Shown: positions 1-8,983, numbered from the stretch's first letter. The stretch: DNA of 64,000 nucleotides from CAZZKF01 sp964654995 (GCA_964654995.1 CAZZKF010000003.1:33669-97668), one strand, 5' to 3'. Numbers and translations: made by a program. The notes: a model not told the origin generated them from the sequence alone.

Positions 1-96
1 CTGATACAGCTCAGGGTCGCTTTCGGCCAGCGGCGAAGCCTGAACAACAGCCGGATTTTCGGTCGTCTCACCGATTTCGGACACGGACATCTGCAT
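1..96 (-). CDS. glyA: Serine hydroxymethyltransferase, N-terminal fragment (runs off the window)
   Basis: Only the first 32 codons lie inside the window. The readable N-terminus ends in LAESDPELYQ, the usual opening of alphaproteobacterial serine hydroxymethyltransferase, the PLP enzyme that interconverts serine and glycine while charging tetrahydrofolate. A purine-rich ribosome-binding site (AAGGAAAG on the minus strand) precedes the ATG at 96; a second in-frame ATG lies at 90. It follows rpiB on the same strand after about 35 bases, and rpiB-glyA is a common order in this class. The assignment rests on a short stretch plus this context. Confidence 0.72.
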   Translation of the reverse strand, partial: MQMSVSEIGETTENPAVVQASPLAESDPELYQ

Positions 97-131
97 GGAC
101 TTTCCTTGAACCCTCGACACTGACTAGACGC

Positions 132-599
132 TCACTCCGTCGGCGAGACCGACAGCTTTTCAACCCGGCGGGCATGGCGCCCGCCCTCGAAATCGGTGGC
201 CAGAAACTCCTGAAGACAGTCGCGGGCCACCTCGATGCCGATGATCCGGCTGCCCAGAGCCAGGACGTTGGCGTCATTGTGCTGGCGCGCAAGGCGCGCG
301 GTCAAACCGTTGTGGCAGACGGCGGCGCGGATCTGCGGAAAGCGGTTGGCGGCCATCGCAATGCCGATGCCAGTGCCGCAGACCACCACGCCGCGCTCCG
401 CCCGGCCATCGATGATCGCCCGGGCGACCGCGGCGCCGAAATCGGGGTAGTCGACCGAAGCCGTATCATGGGTGCCGAGATCGAGCACCGCGCAGCCGGC
501 GTCTTCGAGGTCCTGCTTGAGAATTTCCTTGAGGTCGAACCCCGCGTGATCGGCGGCGACAGCAACCGTGATGTCTGGCATCGGCCGGGCCCCCGGCAT
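132..599 (-). CDS. rpiB: Ribose-5-phosphate isomerase B (RpiB/LacA family)
   Basis: A 155-residue protein that interconverts ribose 5-phosphate and ribulose 5-phosphate in the cytosolic pentose phosphate pathway. Visible family features are the AADHAGFDLK start of the fold, HDTASVDYPDFG, and the anion-hole segment VVVCGTGIGIAMAANR with the catalytic Cys near residue 74. Length is normal for the family. The ATG at 599 has a purine-rich stretch very close by; the in-frame ATG at 581 (MPDITVAV) would give an N-terminus more like relatives, so the start is uncertain by six codons. It probably shares a transcript with glyA. Confidence 0.92.
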   Translation of the reverse strand: MPGARPMPDITVAVAADHAGFDLKEILKQDLEDAGCAVLDLGTHDTASVDYPDFGAAVARAIIDGRAERGVVVCGTGIGIAMAANRFPQIRAAVCHNGLTARLARQHNDANVLALGSRIIGIEVARDCLQEFLATDFEGGRHARRVEKLSVSPTE

Positions 600-920
600 A
601 TCTCCCGCCGGCAGGAGCGCTGGCGGGAATCGAGAGCCCGTTTCTTACCATATGTTGGTTGACGGCGCCAATATCCCACAAGGTCTCGCTGCCGCGAATG
701 GCCGCATTTTATCCGCCGCCGGCCGGACGCAGGGTTCGACGTGTCTGAAATAACGATTGCAGGGGAGCCATTCCGGTGGCCGCAGAACTTGTGATAGGAT
801 GGCAACTCGCGCCTGCAACATTCGGCGCAGCAAGCAAATGTTAATTAGTTGAGAGCTATCTTAACCATGGTGCCTTGTGCGGCGGCCCTGTCGGCCGCTC
901 GCACGCAAGACAATAATGGA
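600..920. other. Intergenic region between divergent rpiB and the mucR-like gene
   Basis: About 320 bases lie between two divergent start codons. No convincing protein or RNA gene was seen. The last 100 bases before the mucR-like gene are locally AT-rich (for example the stretch around 838-870), unlike the GC-rich remainder. AT-rich targets are typical for MucR/Ros proteins, which often control themselves, but no defined operator could be assigned. Confidence 0.5.
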
Positions 921-1349
921 ATGTCTCTCATGACCGACCAGAAGCAGTCGCCCGTCCCCAGGGACGAACTCTTGCACATGGTCACCGATATTACGGCGGC
1001 CTATGTCGGCAACAACACGGTTGCAACCGACCAGGTGCCCGAGGTGATCACCGCCGTCTATCAGACTTTGGCGCATCTCGGCCAGGGCGATCAGGACCCG
1101 GCGACGCCACCGACACCGGCGGTGCCGATTCGCCGCTCCATCACTCCCGACTACATTGTTTGTCTGGAGGACGGCAAGAAGCTGAAGATGCTCAAGCGCT
1201 ATCTGCGTTCGCGCTACGATCTGTCGCCCGAAGAGTATCGGCGCAAATGGGGCCTGCCGCCCGACTACCCGATGGTCGCCCCGAATTACGCCGCCCAGCG
1301 CTCGGCATTTGCCAAGAAGATCGGACTGGGACGCAAGAAAAAGCGCTGA
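921..1349 (+). CDS. MucR/Ros-family transcriptional regulator lacking the zinc-binding histidines
   Basis: A 142-residue homologue of Ros/MucR regulators, which bind AT-rich DNA and control surface polysaccharide, motility and cell-cycle genes in alphaproteobacteria. The C-terminal block is typical: CLEDGKKLKMLKRYL, LSPEEYRRKWGLP, DYPMVAPNYA and a basic tail GLGRKKKR. Family members normally carry Cys-x2-Cys/Asp followed by two histidines. Here Cys81 and Asp84 are kept but the histidine positions read Tyr94 and Tyr99 (YLRSRY), so a classical zinc site looks impossible, as in the zinc-free Ml proteins of Mesorhizobium. ATG at 921 was chosen; ATG at 930 is also possible. The in-frame ATG at 849 would add an unrelated leader. 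Confidence 0.88.
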   Translation: MSLMTDQKQSPVPRDELLHMVTDITAAYVGNNTVATDQVPEVITAVYQTLAHLGQGDQDPATPPTPAVPIRRSITPDYIVCLEDGKKLKMLKRYLRSRYDLSPEEYRRKWGLPPDYPMVAPNYAAQRSAFAKKIGLGRKKKR

Positions 1350-1370
1350 CCGGCCACGCCGCAACCGGGT

Positions 1371-1571
1371 TCAACCGGACCGGCGGGCGAGCACGTATTC
1401 CAGCTTGTTGATCGCGTTGCGCGACAGCTCGGCCTTGCCGGCCGAGGCCGGTCCGATGATCGAAACTTCGATACCGGTGGCGGGATCGACGGCCGACACT
1501 TTCACCGATTCACCAATGCGGCGAAATTCGATCAGATAGCCGTCGTCTCGGGGGGCGGTGGGTTCGGCCAT
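1371..1571 (-). CDS. DUF6898-like small conserved protein
   Basis: About 66 residues, with the core YLIEFRRIGESVKVSAVD, TGIEVSIIGP and INKLEYVLARR. I recognise this pattern from small conserved alphaproteobacterial proteins filed under DUF6898, for which no function is known. It sits immediately downstream of hemA on the same strand and is probably cotranscribed. An upstream in-frame ATG at 1616 directly abuts the hemA stop codon, so the true start could be 15 codons earlier. No signal peptide or membrane segment is evident. Confidence 0.6.
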   Translation of the reverse strand: MAEPTAPRDDGYLIEFRRIGESVKVSAVDPATGIEVSIIGPASAGKAELSRNAINKLEYVLARRSG

Positions 1572-1616
1572 GTCGCGGCAGCTTTCGGCGCCGGTCAGCG
1601 CACCGGGTGCCGGCAT

Positions 1617-2843
1617 TCAGGCGGCGCAACGGATGTCGCGCGCGATGCCGTGGCGTTTCCACAGGGTGTCGAGCGCAACCACCAGCTCGTCCATCAGCTC
1701 ATCGGTATGCAGCGGCCCCGGGGTGAAGCGCAGGCGCTCGGTGCCGCGCGGCACGGTCGGATAATTGATCGGCTGCACGTAAATGCCGAATTCATCGAGG
1801 AGATCGTCGGAGACGCGCTTGCACAGAACCGGATCGCCGACCCACAGCGGCACGATATGGCTTTGTGACGGCATCACCGGCAGGCCGGCCGCCGCGAACT
1901 TGGCCTTCAATGTGGCGGCCCGTTCCTGATGGGACTCGCGCTCGGCATTGCTTTCCTTCAGGTGGCGGATGCTGGCCAGCGCCCCGGCCGCCAGGACCGG
2001 CGACAGAGAGGTCGTGAAGATGAAGCCCGGTGCATAGCTGCGGACCACGTCGATGACATTGGCGGCACCGGTGATGTAGCCGCCCATGACGCCGAACGCC
2101 TTGCCCAGCGTGCCTTCGATGATGGTCAGGCGGTGGGCGACCCCGTCACGTTCCGATATGCCGCCGCCGCGCGCGCCATAGAGGCCAACGGCGTGGACTT
2201 CATCGAGATAGGTAAGTGCATTGTACTTGTCGGCGAGATCGCAGATCTCGGCCAGCGGCGCGATATCGCCGTCCATCGAATAGACGGACTCGAAGGCAAT
2301 CAGCTTCGGCGCCTCGGGATCGGCCTGCGCCAGCAGTGCCTCCAGATGGTCGAGATCGTTGTGCCGGAAGATGCGTTTTTCGGCGCCTGAATGGCGGATC
2401 CCCTCGATCATCGAGGCGTGATTCTTTTCATCCGAGAAGATGATGCAGCCGGGCAGCTTGCCGGCCAGCGTGCTCAGCGTCGCGGCATTCGAGTTGTAGC
2501 CCGAGCTGAACAGCAACGCCGCCTCCTTGCCGTGCAGGTCGGCAAGCTCGCGCTCGAGAAGCACATGGTAATGGTTGGTGCCGCTGATGTTGCGGGTGCC
2601 ACCTGCCCCGGCGCCGACCTCGTGCAGCGCCTGCTCCATGGCGGCAATCACCTTGGGGTGCTGGCCCATCGCCAGATAGTCGTTGGAACACCAGACGACA
2701 ATGTCCTGAACGTCATCATCGCCGTTGTAGCGGATGGCACGAGGAAATTCGCCGCGACGCCGCGCGACATCCATGAAAACGCGATAACGTCCCTCCGCCT
2801 TCAAGGCATCGAGCGCGTCATCGAAAATCCGGTCGTAATCCAT
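1617..2843 (-). CDS. hemA: 5-aminolevulinate synthase
   Basis: A 408-residue PLP enzyme that condenses glycine with succinyl-CoA to form 5-aminolevulinate, the first step of the C4 (Shemin) haem pathway of alphaproteobacteria. Key features are VWCSNDYLAMGQHP, the glycine-rich GAGAGGTRNISGTNHYH, YLDEVHAVGLYG for cofactor binding, and TLGKAFG with the Schiff-base lysine at 248. ATG at 2843 gives the usual N-terminus MDYDRIFDDAL; an upstream TTG at 2861 is less likely. An FNR-type palindrome lies just upstream, matching the known oxygen control of hemA in Rhodobacter. The enzyme feeds HemB (at 7061) and the several c-type cytochromes in this window. Confidence 0.95.
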   Translation of the reverse strand: MDYDRIFDDALDALKAEGRYRVFMDVARRRGEFPRAIRYNGDDDVQDIVVWCSNDYLAMGQHPKVIAAMEQALHEVGAGAGGTRNISGTNHYHVLLERELADLHGKEAALLFSSGYNSNAATLSTLAGKLPGCIIFSDEKNHASMIEGIRHSGAEKRIFRHNDLDHLEALLAQADPEAPKLIAFESVYSMDGDIAPLAEICDLADKYNALTYLDEVHAVGLYGARGGGISERDGVAHRLTIIEGTLGKAFGVMGGYITGAANVIDVVRSYAPGFIFTTSLSPVLAAGALASIRHLKESNAERESHQERAATLKAKFAAAGLPVMPSQSHIVPLWVGDPVLCKRVSDDLLDEFGIYVQPINYPTVPRGTERLRFTPGPLHTDELMDELVVALDTLWKRHGIARDIRCAA

Positions 2844-2898
2844 GGGCAGGTCCCAAATCAAAAGTCAGTATACCATACCGCCGTTTGAGTTATATGGA

Positions 2899-2914
2899 CA
2901 TGATCTAGATCATG
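2899..2914. promoter_or_regulatory. FNR-type palindrome upstream of hemA
   Basis: A perfect 16-base palindrome, CATGATCTAGATCATG. Its inner 14 bases match the FNR consensus TTGAT-N4-ATCAA except for the outermost base of each half. A TATGGT hexamer (minus strand, 2877-2872) would place transcription start at about 2865, exactly 41.5 bases from the palindrome centre, as in class II FNR-activated promoters. Binding is inferred. Confidence 0.55.
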
Positions 2915-2954
2915 CAACGGCGACAAACCGCCGAACCGCCCGGCTCAATCCGGC

Positions 2955-3443
2955 TTAGAATGGGAACCGCAGAGCCTCGCTCCAGAACCGCTCGAGCTCG
3001 CGCAAGCCGGCGTTCAGCCCGTCAAGACCGTCGCGATCCAATGGACCCGCCTTGATCAACTGCTCGACCTGCCGGTTATACAGCGTCCCCAGCAGGTGGC
3101 AAATCTCGGCCCCCTTCTGGCTGACCCGGATACGCACGGCACGGCGATCGTGGGTTGCACGCTGATGTTCGAGATAGCCGTTTTCGACCAGTTTCTTCAG
3201 ATTGTAGGAAACGTTGGAGCCGAGGTAATAGCCCCGGGTCCGGAGCTCGCCGGCGGTCAGTTCATGATCGCCGATGTTGAACAGCAGGAGCGCCTGAACG
3301 CTGTTGATCTCGGTGATCGCGTTGGCATCGAGCTCCATCTTGATAACGTCGAGCATGCGCCGGTGCAGCCGCTCGATCAGCCGCATGGATTCAAGATACA
3401 GCGTGCGTGCCTGGCCCAGCGGCGATTCATCGCCGGCCAGCAT
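2955..3443 (-). CDS. MarR-family transcriptional regulator (LdtR-like)
   Basis: A protein of about 162 residues with a MarR-type winged helix. The recognisable core is INSVQALLLFNIGD, ELTAGELRTRGYYLGSNVSYNLKKLVENGYLEH and the wing THDRRAVRIRVSQKG. The GYYLGSNVSYNLKKLV segment matches, from memory, LdtR-type regulators of Rhizobiales and Liberibacter that respond to envelope stress. The effector and targets here are unknown. ATG at 3443 was chosen; an in-frame TTG at 3485 would add 14 residues. It sits upstream of hemA on the same strand, separated by the FNR-type palindrome, so hemA probably has its own promoter. Confidence 0.82.
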   Translation of the reverse strand: MLAGDESPLGQARTLYLESMRLIERLHRRMLDVIKMELDANAITEINSVQALLLFNIGDHELTAGELRTRGYYLGSNVSYNLKKLVENGYLEHQRATHDRRAVRIRVSQKGAEICHLLGTLYNRQVEQLIKAGPLDRDGLDGLNAGLRELERFWSEALRFPF

Positions 3444-3597
3444 CACGCTTTTCGATACCGGTCGCACCCTATCGCTCACAGTCAATACCCGTTTCTACCA
3501 CCCGGACTTATGCGAAGTCCGAGTGTATCGGCGGAACCCCTAACAATCCCTTAAACGTGAGGCGTTGCCGCCGAAAACCGGGGCCCGGGCTATCAGG

Positions 3598-6500
3598 CTA
3601 CATGTTGCGCCGGTAACGTCCGCCGACCTCGAACAGCGCCTGGGTGATCTGGCCGAGCGAGCAGTGCTGGACCGCGTCCATCAGCACCTCGAAGATGTTT
3701 TCGCCGCGGGCCGCCGCCTGCTTGAGACGCTCGAGATGATGCGGCGCCTCAGCCGCATGGCGTTTCTGAAAGGCGCGCAGACGGGCAAGCTGGCTGTTTT
3801 TCACCTCGTCCGTGGAGCGCGCCAGCTCGATCACCTGTGGCTCGTCCGACGGCTCGTCGTCAAGGAAGGTGTTGACACCGATGATCGGCAGTGAGCCATC
3901 GTGCTTGCGGGTCTCATAAAGGATCGATTCCTCCTGGATGCGGCTGCGCTGATAGCCGGTTTCCATGGCCCCGAGGACGCCGCCGCGCTCTGCGATGCGC
4001 TCGAACTCGGCCAGCACCGCTTCTTCCACCAGGTCGGTGAGTTCCTCGATGATGAACGAGCCCTGGTTGGGATTCTCGTTCCTGGCCAGCCCCCATTCGT
4101 TGTTGATGATCAACTGGATGGCCAGTGCCCGGCGCACGGACTCATGGGTCGGCGTGGTGATCGCCTCGTCATAGGCGTTGGTGTGCAGGCTGTTGCAATT
4201 GTCATAGGTGGCGATCAGCGCCTGCAGCGTCGTGCGGATGTCGTTGAATTCCATTTCCTGGGCGTGCAGCGAGCGGCCCGAGGTCTGGATGTGGTACTTG
4301 AGCTTCTGGGCGCGCTCGCGGGCGCCGTAGCGGAAACGCATGGCGGTGGCCCAGATGCGCCGCGCCACGCGCCCCAGCACGGCGAATTCGGGATCCATGC
4401 CGTTGGAGAAGAAGAACGACAGATTGGGCGCGAAATCGTCGATATGCAGGCCGCGCGCCAGATAGCTCTCGACATAGGTAAAGCCGTTGGCGAGCGTAAA
4501 TGCGAGCTGGGTGATCGGGTTGGCACCGGCTTCCGCAATGTGATAGCCGGAAATCGACACCGAATAGAAATTGCGCACCTTGTTCTGGACGAAATATTCG
4601 GCAATGTCGCCCATCATGCGCAGCGCGAATTCGGTCGAAAAGATGCAGGTGTTCTGTCCCTGATCCTCTTTCAGGATGTCGGCCTGCACCGTGCCGCGGA
4701 CGTTCTCCAGAACCCAGGCGCGGATCTTGTCGGCCTCGCCCTCGGTCGGGCTGCGGCCGTTGTCGCGCTCGAACTTCTCCAGCTGCTGGGCGATGGCGGT
4801 GTTGAGGAACATCGCCAGAATCGTCGGCGCCGGGCCGTTGATCGTCATCGACACCGAGGTCGAAGGATCGCACAGATCGAAGCCGTCGTAGAGCGCCTTC
4901 ATGTCGTCAAGGGTGGCGATCGAGACCCCGGAATTGCCGATCTTGCCATAGATGTCGGGGCGCTCATCCGGATCGAAGCCGTAAAGGGTGACCGAATCAA
5001 ACGCCGTGGACAGGCGCTTGGCCTTGGCGTGGCGTGAGAGATATTTGAACCGGCGGTTGGTCTGGAAGGCATCGCCCTCGCCGGCGAACATGCGGGCCGG
5101 CTCTTCCTCCTCGCGCTTGAAGGCGAAGACGCCCGCCGTATAGGGGAAGGAGCCCGGCAGATTTTCCTTCAAGAGCCATTTCAGAAGCTCGCCGTCGTCC
5201 TCGAACTTGGGGAGCGCCACCTTGGGGATCGAGCTTCCCGACAGCGTCGTGTGGCGGATCTGGGTGCGGATCTCGCGATTGCGGATGCGAACCACATATT
5301 CCTCGCCTGAATAGCTCTCGCGGACCTTGGGCCAGATATCGAGGAGCTTTTTCGCCCGCGGGTCCATGGCCTGCTCGCGGGTGTCCGCCAACGCATCGAC
5401 ATCACCATGCGGCTTGCCCGCGTCGGCCAGCATGCGCGCGGTTTCGCGCAGGCTCTGGCGCTCGCGCGCCAGCCGCACCTGTTCGGCCACCGTCTTGTGA
5501 TAGTCGCGCACGGTCTCGGCGATCTCGGCGAGGTAGCGCTGGCGCTTGGGCGGCAGGATCACGAAGGTGCCGGTCGAATGCCGGGTTTCGACCGGCTCCA
5601 GCCGCCCGCCTTCCCACTCGGCGAGGCCGCGCTTGCGGATCACGTCGATGAGGCCGTGATACAGCGCGGTGACCCCGTCGTCATTGAAGCGGGCGGCGAT
5701 GGTGCCATAGACCGGCATTTCCTCAAGCGGCGTCGAGAACAGCTCGTGATTGCGCTGAACCTGCTTGGCGACATCGCGCAGGGCATCCTCGGCGCCGCGG
5801 CGGTCGAACTTGTTGATCGCCACCAGGTCGGCAAAGTCGAGCATGTCGATTTTCTCGAGCTGGCTCGGGGCGCCGTATTCCGGCGTCATGACGTAGAGCG
5901 ACACATCGACCAGCGGCAGAATGCCGGCGTCGCCCTGGCCAATCCCCGGGGTCTCGACGACGATGACGTCGAAACCGGCGATGCGCACCGCATCGATGAT
6001 GTCGGGCAGCGGCTTGGGAATCTCGCTGATCGATTCGCGGGTCGCCAGCGAGCGCATGAAAATGCCCGGATGATCGATGGCGTTCATGCGGATGCGGTCG
6101 CCCAGGAGCGCCCCGCCGGTGCGCCGGCGCGACGGATCGACGGCGACGATGGCGATCTTGAGGCGATCGGCAAAATCGAGCCGGAAGCGGCGGATCAGCT
6201 CGTCGGTGAGCGAGGACTTGCCGGCGCCGCCGGTGCCCGTAATGCCGATCACCGGCACGCTAGCGGCCGCCTCGGCGAGGTTGTGCAGGGCGCGGCGCAT
6301 CTTGGCGTTCAGGGTGCCGGCCTCGAGCGCCGTAATAATGCGGGCAAGATCGCGCCAGTCGCCCGATTGCAAGCCTTCGAAATCGCCCGGCAGTTCGTGG
6401 GCGAGGTCATGATCGGCCAATCGGCGCATGTCGTCGATCATGCCCTTGAGACCCAAACGCTGGCCGTCGTAGGGCGAATAGATGCGGGTTACGCCATAGG

Positions 6501-6867
6501 CCTGCAGGGCCTCGATCTCATCCGGCACAATGACGCCGCCGCCGCCGCCGAACACCTTGATGTGCTCGCCGCCGCGCTCGCGCAGCATGTCGATCATGTA
6601 GCGGAAATATTCCATGTGCCCGCCCTGGTACGAGCTGACGGCAATGGCATGCACGTCTTCCTGCAGGGCGGCGGTGACGATTTCCTCGACCGAGCGGTTG
6701 TGGCCCAGATGAATGACCTCGGCGCCAGCGGCCTGAAGAATGCGCCGCATGACGTTGATCGCCGCATCGTGGCCGTCGAACAGCGAGGTCGCGGTGACCA
6801 CCCGGATGCGGTTGCGCGCCTTGTAGAAAAACCGGTCCTGAACCACCTTTGCGGCCGGTTGCGCCAT
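3598..6867 (-). CDS. icmF: Fused isobutyryl-CoA mutase with G-protein chaperone (IcmF)
   Basis: A 1089-residue B12 enzyme that interconverts isobutyryl-CoA and n-butyryl-CoA. Order of parts: cobalamin-binding domain with SLFDGHDAAIN (Asp31, His33), a MeaB-like GTPase with P-loop GTGGAGKSS and VDPSRRRTGGALLGDR, then the mutase barrel. The mutase reads GTVQADILKEDQGQNT, with Gln where methylmalonyl-CoA mutases have the carboxylate-binding Arg, so it is IcmF and not MCM. Length matches the family. It stands alone on the minus strand, divergent from hemB; no MCM or epimerase gene is nearby. IcmF proteins can also act on isovaleryl/pivalyl-CoA, so the in vivo substrate is open. No cobalamin riboswitch was seen upstream. 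Confidence 0.93.
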   Translation of the reverse strand: MAQPAAKVVQDRFFYKARNRIRVVTATSLFDGHDAAINVMRRILQAAGAEVIHLGHNRSVEEIVTAALQEDVHAIAVSSYQGGHMEYFRYMIDMLRERGGEHIKVFGGGGGVIVPDEIEALQAYGVTRIYSPYDGQRLGLKGMIDDMRRLADHDLAHELPGDFEGLQSGDWRDLARIITALEAGTLNAKMRRALHNLAEAAASVPVIGITGTGGAGKSSLTDELIRRFRLDFADRLKIAIVAVDPSRRRTGGALLGDRIRMNAIDHPGIFMRSLATRESISEIPKPLPDIIDAVRIAGFDVIVVETPGIGQGDAGILPLVDVSLYVMTPEYGAPSQLEKIDMLDFADLVAINKFDRRGAEDALRDVAKQVQRNHELFSTPLEEMPVYGTIAARFNDDGVTALYHGLIDVIRKRGLAEWEGGRLEPVETRHSTGTFVILPPKRQRYLAEIAETVRDYHKTVAEQVRLARERQSLRETARMLADAGKPHGDVDALADTREQAMDPRAKKLLDIWPKVRESYSGEEYVVRIRNREIRTQIRHTTLSGSSIPKVALPKFEDDGELLKWLLKENLPGSFPYTAGVFAFKREEEEPARMFAGEGDAFQTNRRFKYLSRHAKAKRLSTAFDSVTLYGFDPDERPDIYGKIGNSGVSIATLDDMKALYDGFDLCDPSTSVSMTINGPAPTILAMFLNTAIAQQLEKFERDNGRSPTEGEADKIRAWVLENVRGTVQADILKEDQGQNTCIFSTEFALRMMGDIAEYFVQNKVRNFYSVSISGYHIAEAGANPITQLAFTLANGFTYVESYLARGLHIDDFAPNLSFFFSNGMDPEFAVLGRVARRIWATAMRFRYGARERAQKLKYHIQTSGRSLHAQEMEFNDIRTTLQALIATYDNCNSLHTNAYDEAITTPTHESVRRALAIQLIINNEWGLARNENPNQGSFIIEELTDLVEEAVLAEFERIAERGGVLGAMETGYQRSRIQEESILYETRKHDGSLPIIGVNTFLDDEPSDEPQVIELARSTDEVKNSQLARLRAFQKRHAAEAPHHLERLKQAAARGENIFEVLMDAVQHCSLGQITQALFEVGGRYRRNM

Positions 6868-7060
6868 GTCGGTCTCCAGTCCTCAACCCCTGTGAATTGC
6901 GGGCTCCGATAATCCTATCGCCAATTCGGCGGGAAAGTCTTAACATTTTCGCAAAAATGGGGCCACTATTCTGGCCCCCGGTGCGCCGGCCGGCACCGGC
7001 ATGACCGCCCGCCGTCATGTCCCCCGTGCGAACGCCGGCGATTTCAGGATTTCGAGCACA

Positions 7061-8074
7061 ATGCCCAGCACATCCCCCTTTCCCGGCGCCTTTCCCGCCA
7101 CCCGGATGCGCCGTCTGCGCGGCCACGCCTGGTCGCGCCGGCTGGTCGCCGAGGCCCGGCTGACCCCTGATGACCTGATCCTGCCGCTGTTCGTCATTGA
7201 TGGCGAGGGCAAACGCGAGGCCGTGCCCTCGATGCCCGGCGTCGAGCGTCTCAGCATCGATCTGGCGGTAGAGACGGCCGCCCGGGCCCGCGATCTCGGC
7301 ATCCCGGCGATCGCCCTGTTCCCGCAGACCGATCCGGCCCTGCGCAATCCCCGCGGCAGCGAGGCGCTCAACCCCGAAAACCTGGTGTGCCGGACGGTCC
7401 GCGCGATCAAGGCGCAGGTCGCGGACATCGGTATCATCTGCGACGTGGCGCTCGACCCCTATACCGATCACGGCCACGACGGCCTGCTCGAGGGGGGCCG
7501 CATTGTCAACGATGAAACGGTGGCGGTTCTGGTCCAGCAAGCGCTGGTTCAAGTCGATGCCGGCTGCGACGTGGTCGCACCCTCCGACATGATGGACGGG
7601 CGCATCGGCGCCGTCCGCCGGGCGCTCGAAGAGGCCGGGCACACCGACGTTCTGATCGTCGCCTATGCCGCCAAATACGCCTCCGCCTTCTATGGCCCGT
7701 TCCGCGACGCGGTCGGCTCGGCCAAGGCCCTGGGCCAGGGCGACAAGCGCACCTACCAGATGGACCCGGCGAATACCGATGAGGCGCTGCGCGAGGTGGC
7801 GCTCGATCTCGCCGAAGGCGCGGATATGGTGATGGTCAAGCCGGGGCTCGCCTATCTCGACATCGTCGCCCGCGTGCATGAGACCTTCCGCGTGCCGACG
7901 CTGGCCTATCAGGTGAGCGGCGAATACACCATGCTGAAGGCGGCGTCCGAGAACGGCTGGCTGGATGGCGAGCGGGCCATGATGGAAAGCCTGATCGCCT
8001 TCAAGCGCGCCGGGGCCTGCGGCATTCTCACCTATTTCGCGCTTGAAGCCGCGCGCCTCCTGCGCACCGGCTGA
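7061..8074 (+). CDS. hemB: Porphobilinogen synthase (delta-aminolevulinic acid dehydratase)
   Basis: A 337-residue enzyme that condenses two 5-aminolevulinate molecules to porphobilinogen, the step after HemA. The two active-site lysines are Lys205 (AAKYASAFYGPF) and Schiff-base Lys260 (MVMVKPGLAYLD). The metal-site segment reads DVALDPYTDHGHDG: aspartates/alanine replace the three cysteines of zinc enzymes, which marks the Mg-dependent alphaproteobacterial type. ATG at 7061 gives the standard N-terminus; an upstream in-frame ATG at 7001 would add an atypical leader. It is divergent from icmF. Confidence 0.95.
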   Translation: MPSTSPFPGAFPATRMRRLRGHAWSRRLVAEARLTPDDLILPLFVIDGEGKREAVPSMPGVERLSIDLAVETAARARDLGIPAIALFPQTDPALRNPRGSEALNPENLVCRTVRAIKAQVADIGIICDVALDPYTDHGHDGLLEGGRIVNDETVAVLVQQALVQVDAGCDVVAPSDMMDGRIGAVRRALEEAGHTDVLIVAYAAKYASAFYGPFRDAVGSAKALGQGDKRTYQMDPANTDEALREVALDLAEGADMVMVKPGLAYLDIVARVHETFRVPTLAYQVSGEYTMLKAASENGWLDGERAMMESLIAFKRAGACGILTYFALEAARLLRTG

Positions 8075-8089
8075 GCAGGGAACGTCAAA

Positions 8090-8983
8090 CTAATCCTTCG
8101 CCGGCGGGCGCAGCCGGGCGATCAGGCTGGAGGTGTCCCAGCGCCCACCGCCCATTTCCTGCACCTCGGCGTAGAAGCGGTCGATCACCTCGGTGATCGG
8201 CAGCTCGATGCCGAGGCGCCGGGCCTCCTCGAAGCACATCGCCAGGTCCTTGCGCATCCAGTTGACGGCAAAGCCGAAATCGAAGCGGCCTTCGATCATG
8301 GTGCCGGCGCGGTTGTCCATCTGCCAGGACTGGGCCGCGCCTTTCGAGATCACGTCGATCACAGCCGGCATGTCGAGGCCGGCCTCGAGCCCGAAATGGA
8401 TCGCCTCGGCCAGCCCCTCGATGATGCCGGCGATGCAGATCTGATTGACCATCTTGGCGAGCTGGCCGGACCCCGCCGGACCCAGCAATCTGACCATACG
8501 GGCGTAAGCGCCGATCACCGGCTCGGCGCGCGCAAAGGCGGCTCTATCGCCGCCGACCATCACCGTAAGCACGCCATTCTCGGCCCCTGCCTGGCCGCCG
8601 GAGACCGGGGCGTCGAGGAAGGCGGCATCGCGTTCGGCCGCGGCCGCGGCCATCTCGCGGGCAAGCTCGGCCGAGGCAGTGGTGTGGTCGATGAACACTG
8701 CGCCCGATGCCAGCCCGGCGAGGATGCCGTCATCGCCGTAGGCGATGGTGCGCACGTCGTCATCGGCGCCGACGCAGGAAAAGACGAAATCGGCGCTCTC
8801 GGCCGCCGCCCGTGGTGAGTCGGCCACGGCCACGTCATGGCCGGCACCATATGTCTCGCGCCAGGCCTCGGCCCGGGTCCGCGTCCGGTTGAACACGGCG
8901 ACCCGGTGCCCGGCGGCGGCCAGATGTCCGGCCATCGGAAAGCCCATTACGCCTAGCCCGATGAACGCCACGTTTGCTGCCAT
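8090..8983 (-). CDS. NAD(P)-dependent beta-hydroxyacid dehydrogenase (3-hydroxyisobutyrate dehydrogenase family)
   Basis: A 297-residue two-domain dehydrogenase. The Rossmann motif FIGLGVMGFPMAGHL lies at the N-terminus, followed by the substrate-binding signature FLDAPVSGGQAGAENG and catalytic Lys in GSGQLAKMVNQ. The family oxidises 3-hydroxyisobutyrate (valine catabolism), tartronate semialdehyde and related acids; substrate cannot be told from sequence. It is convergent with hemB and two genes from icmF, which would fit branched-chain acyl metabolism but could be coincidence. Its start codon at 8983 faces the methyltransferase gene at 9067. Confidence 0.88.
   Translation of the reverse strand: MAANVAFIGLGVMGFPMAGHLAAAGHRVAVFNRTRTRAEAWRETYGAGHDVAVADSPRAAAESADFVFSCVGADDDVRTIAYGDDGILAGLASGAVFIDHTTASAELAREMAAAAAERDAAFLDAPVSGGQAGAENGVLTVMVGGDRAAFARAEPVIGAYARMVRLLGPAGSGQLAKMVNQICIAGIIEGLAEAIHFGLEAGLDMPAVIDVISKGAAQSWQMDNRAGTMIEGRFDFGFAVNWMRKDLAMCFEEARRLGIELPITEVIDRFYAEVQEMGGGRWDTSSLIARLRPPAKD

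Noticed and set aside
6868..7060. Possible cobalamin riboswitch upstream of icmF
   Set aside because: The 190-base interval lacks the B12-box and is too short for the full fold alongside the hemB promoter.
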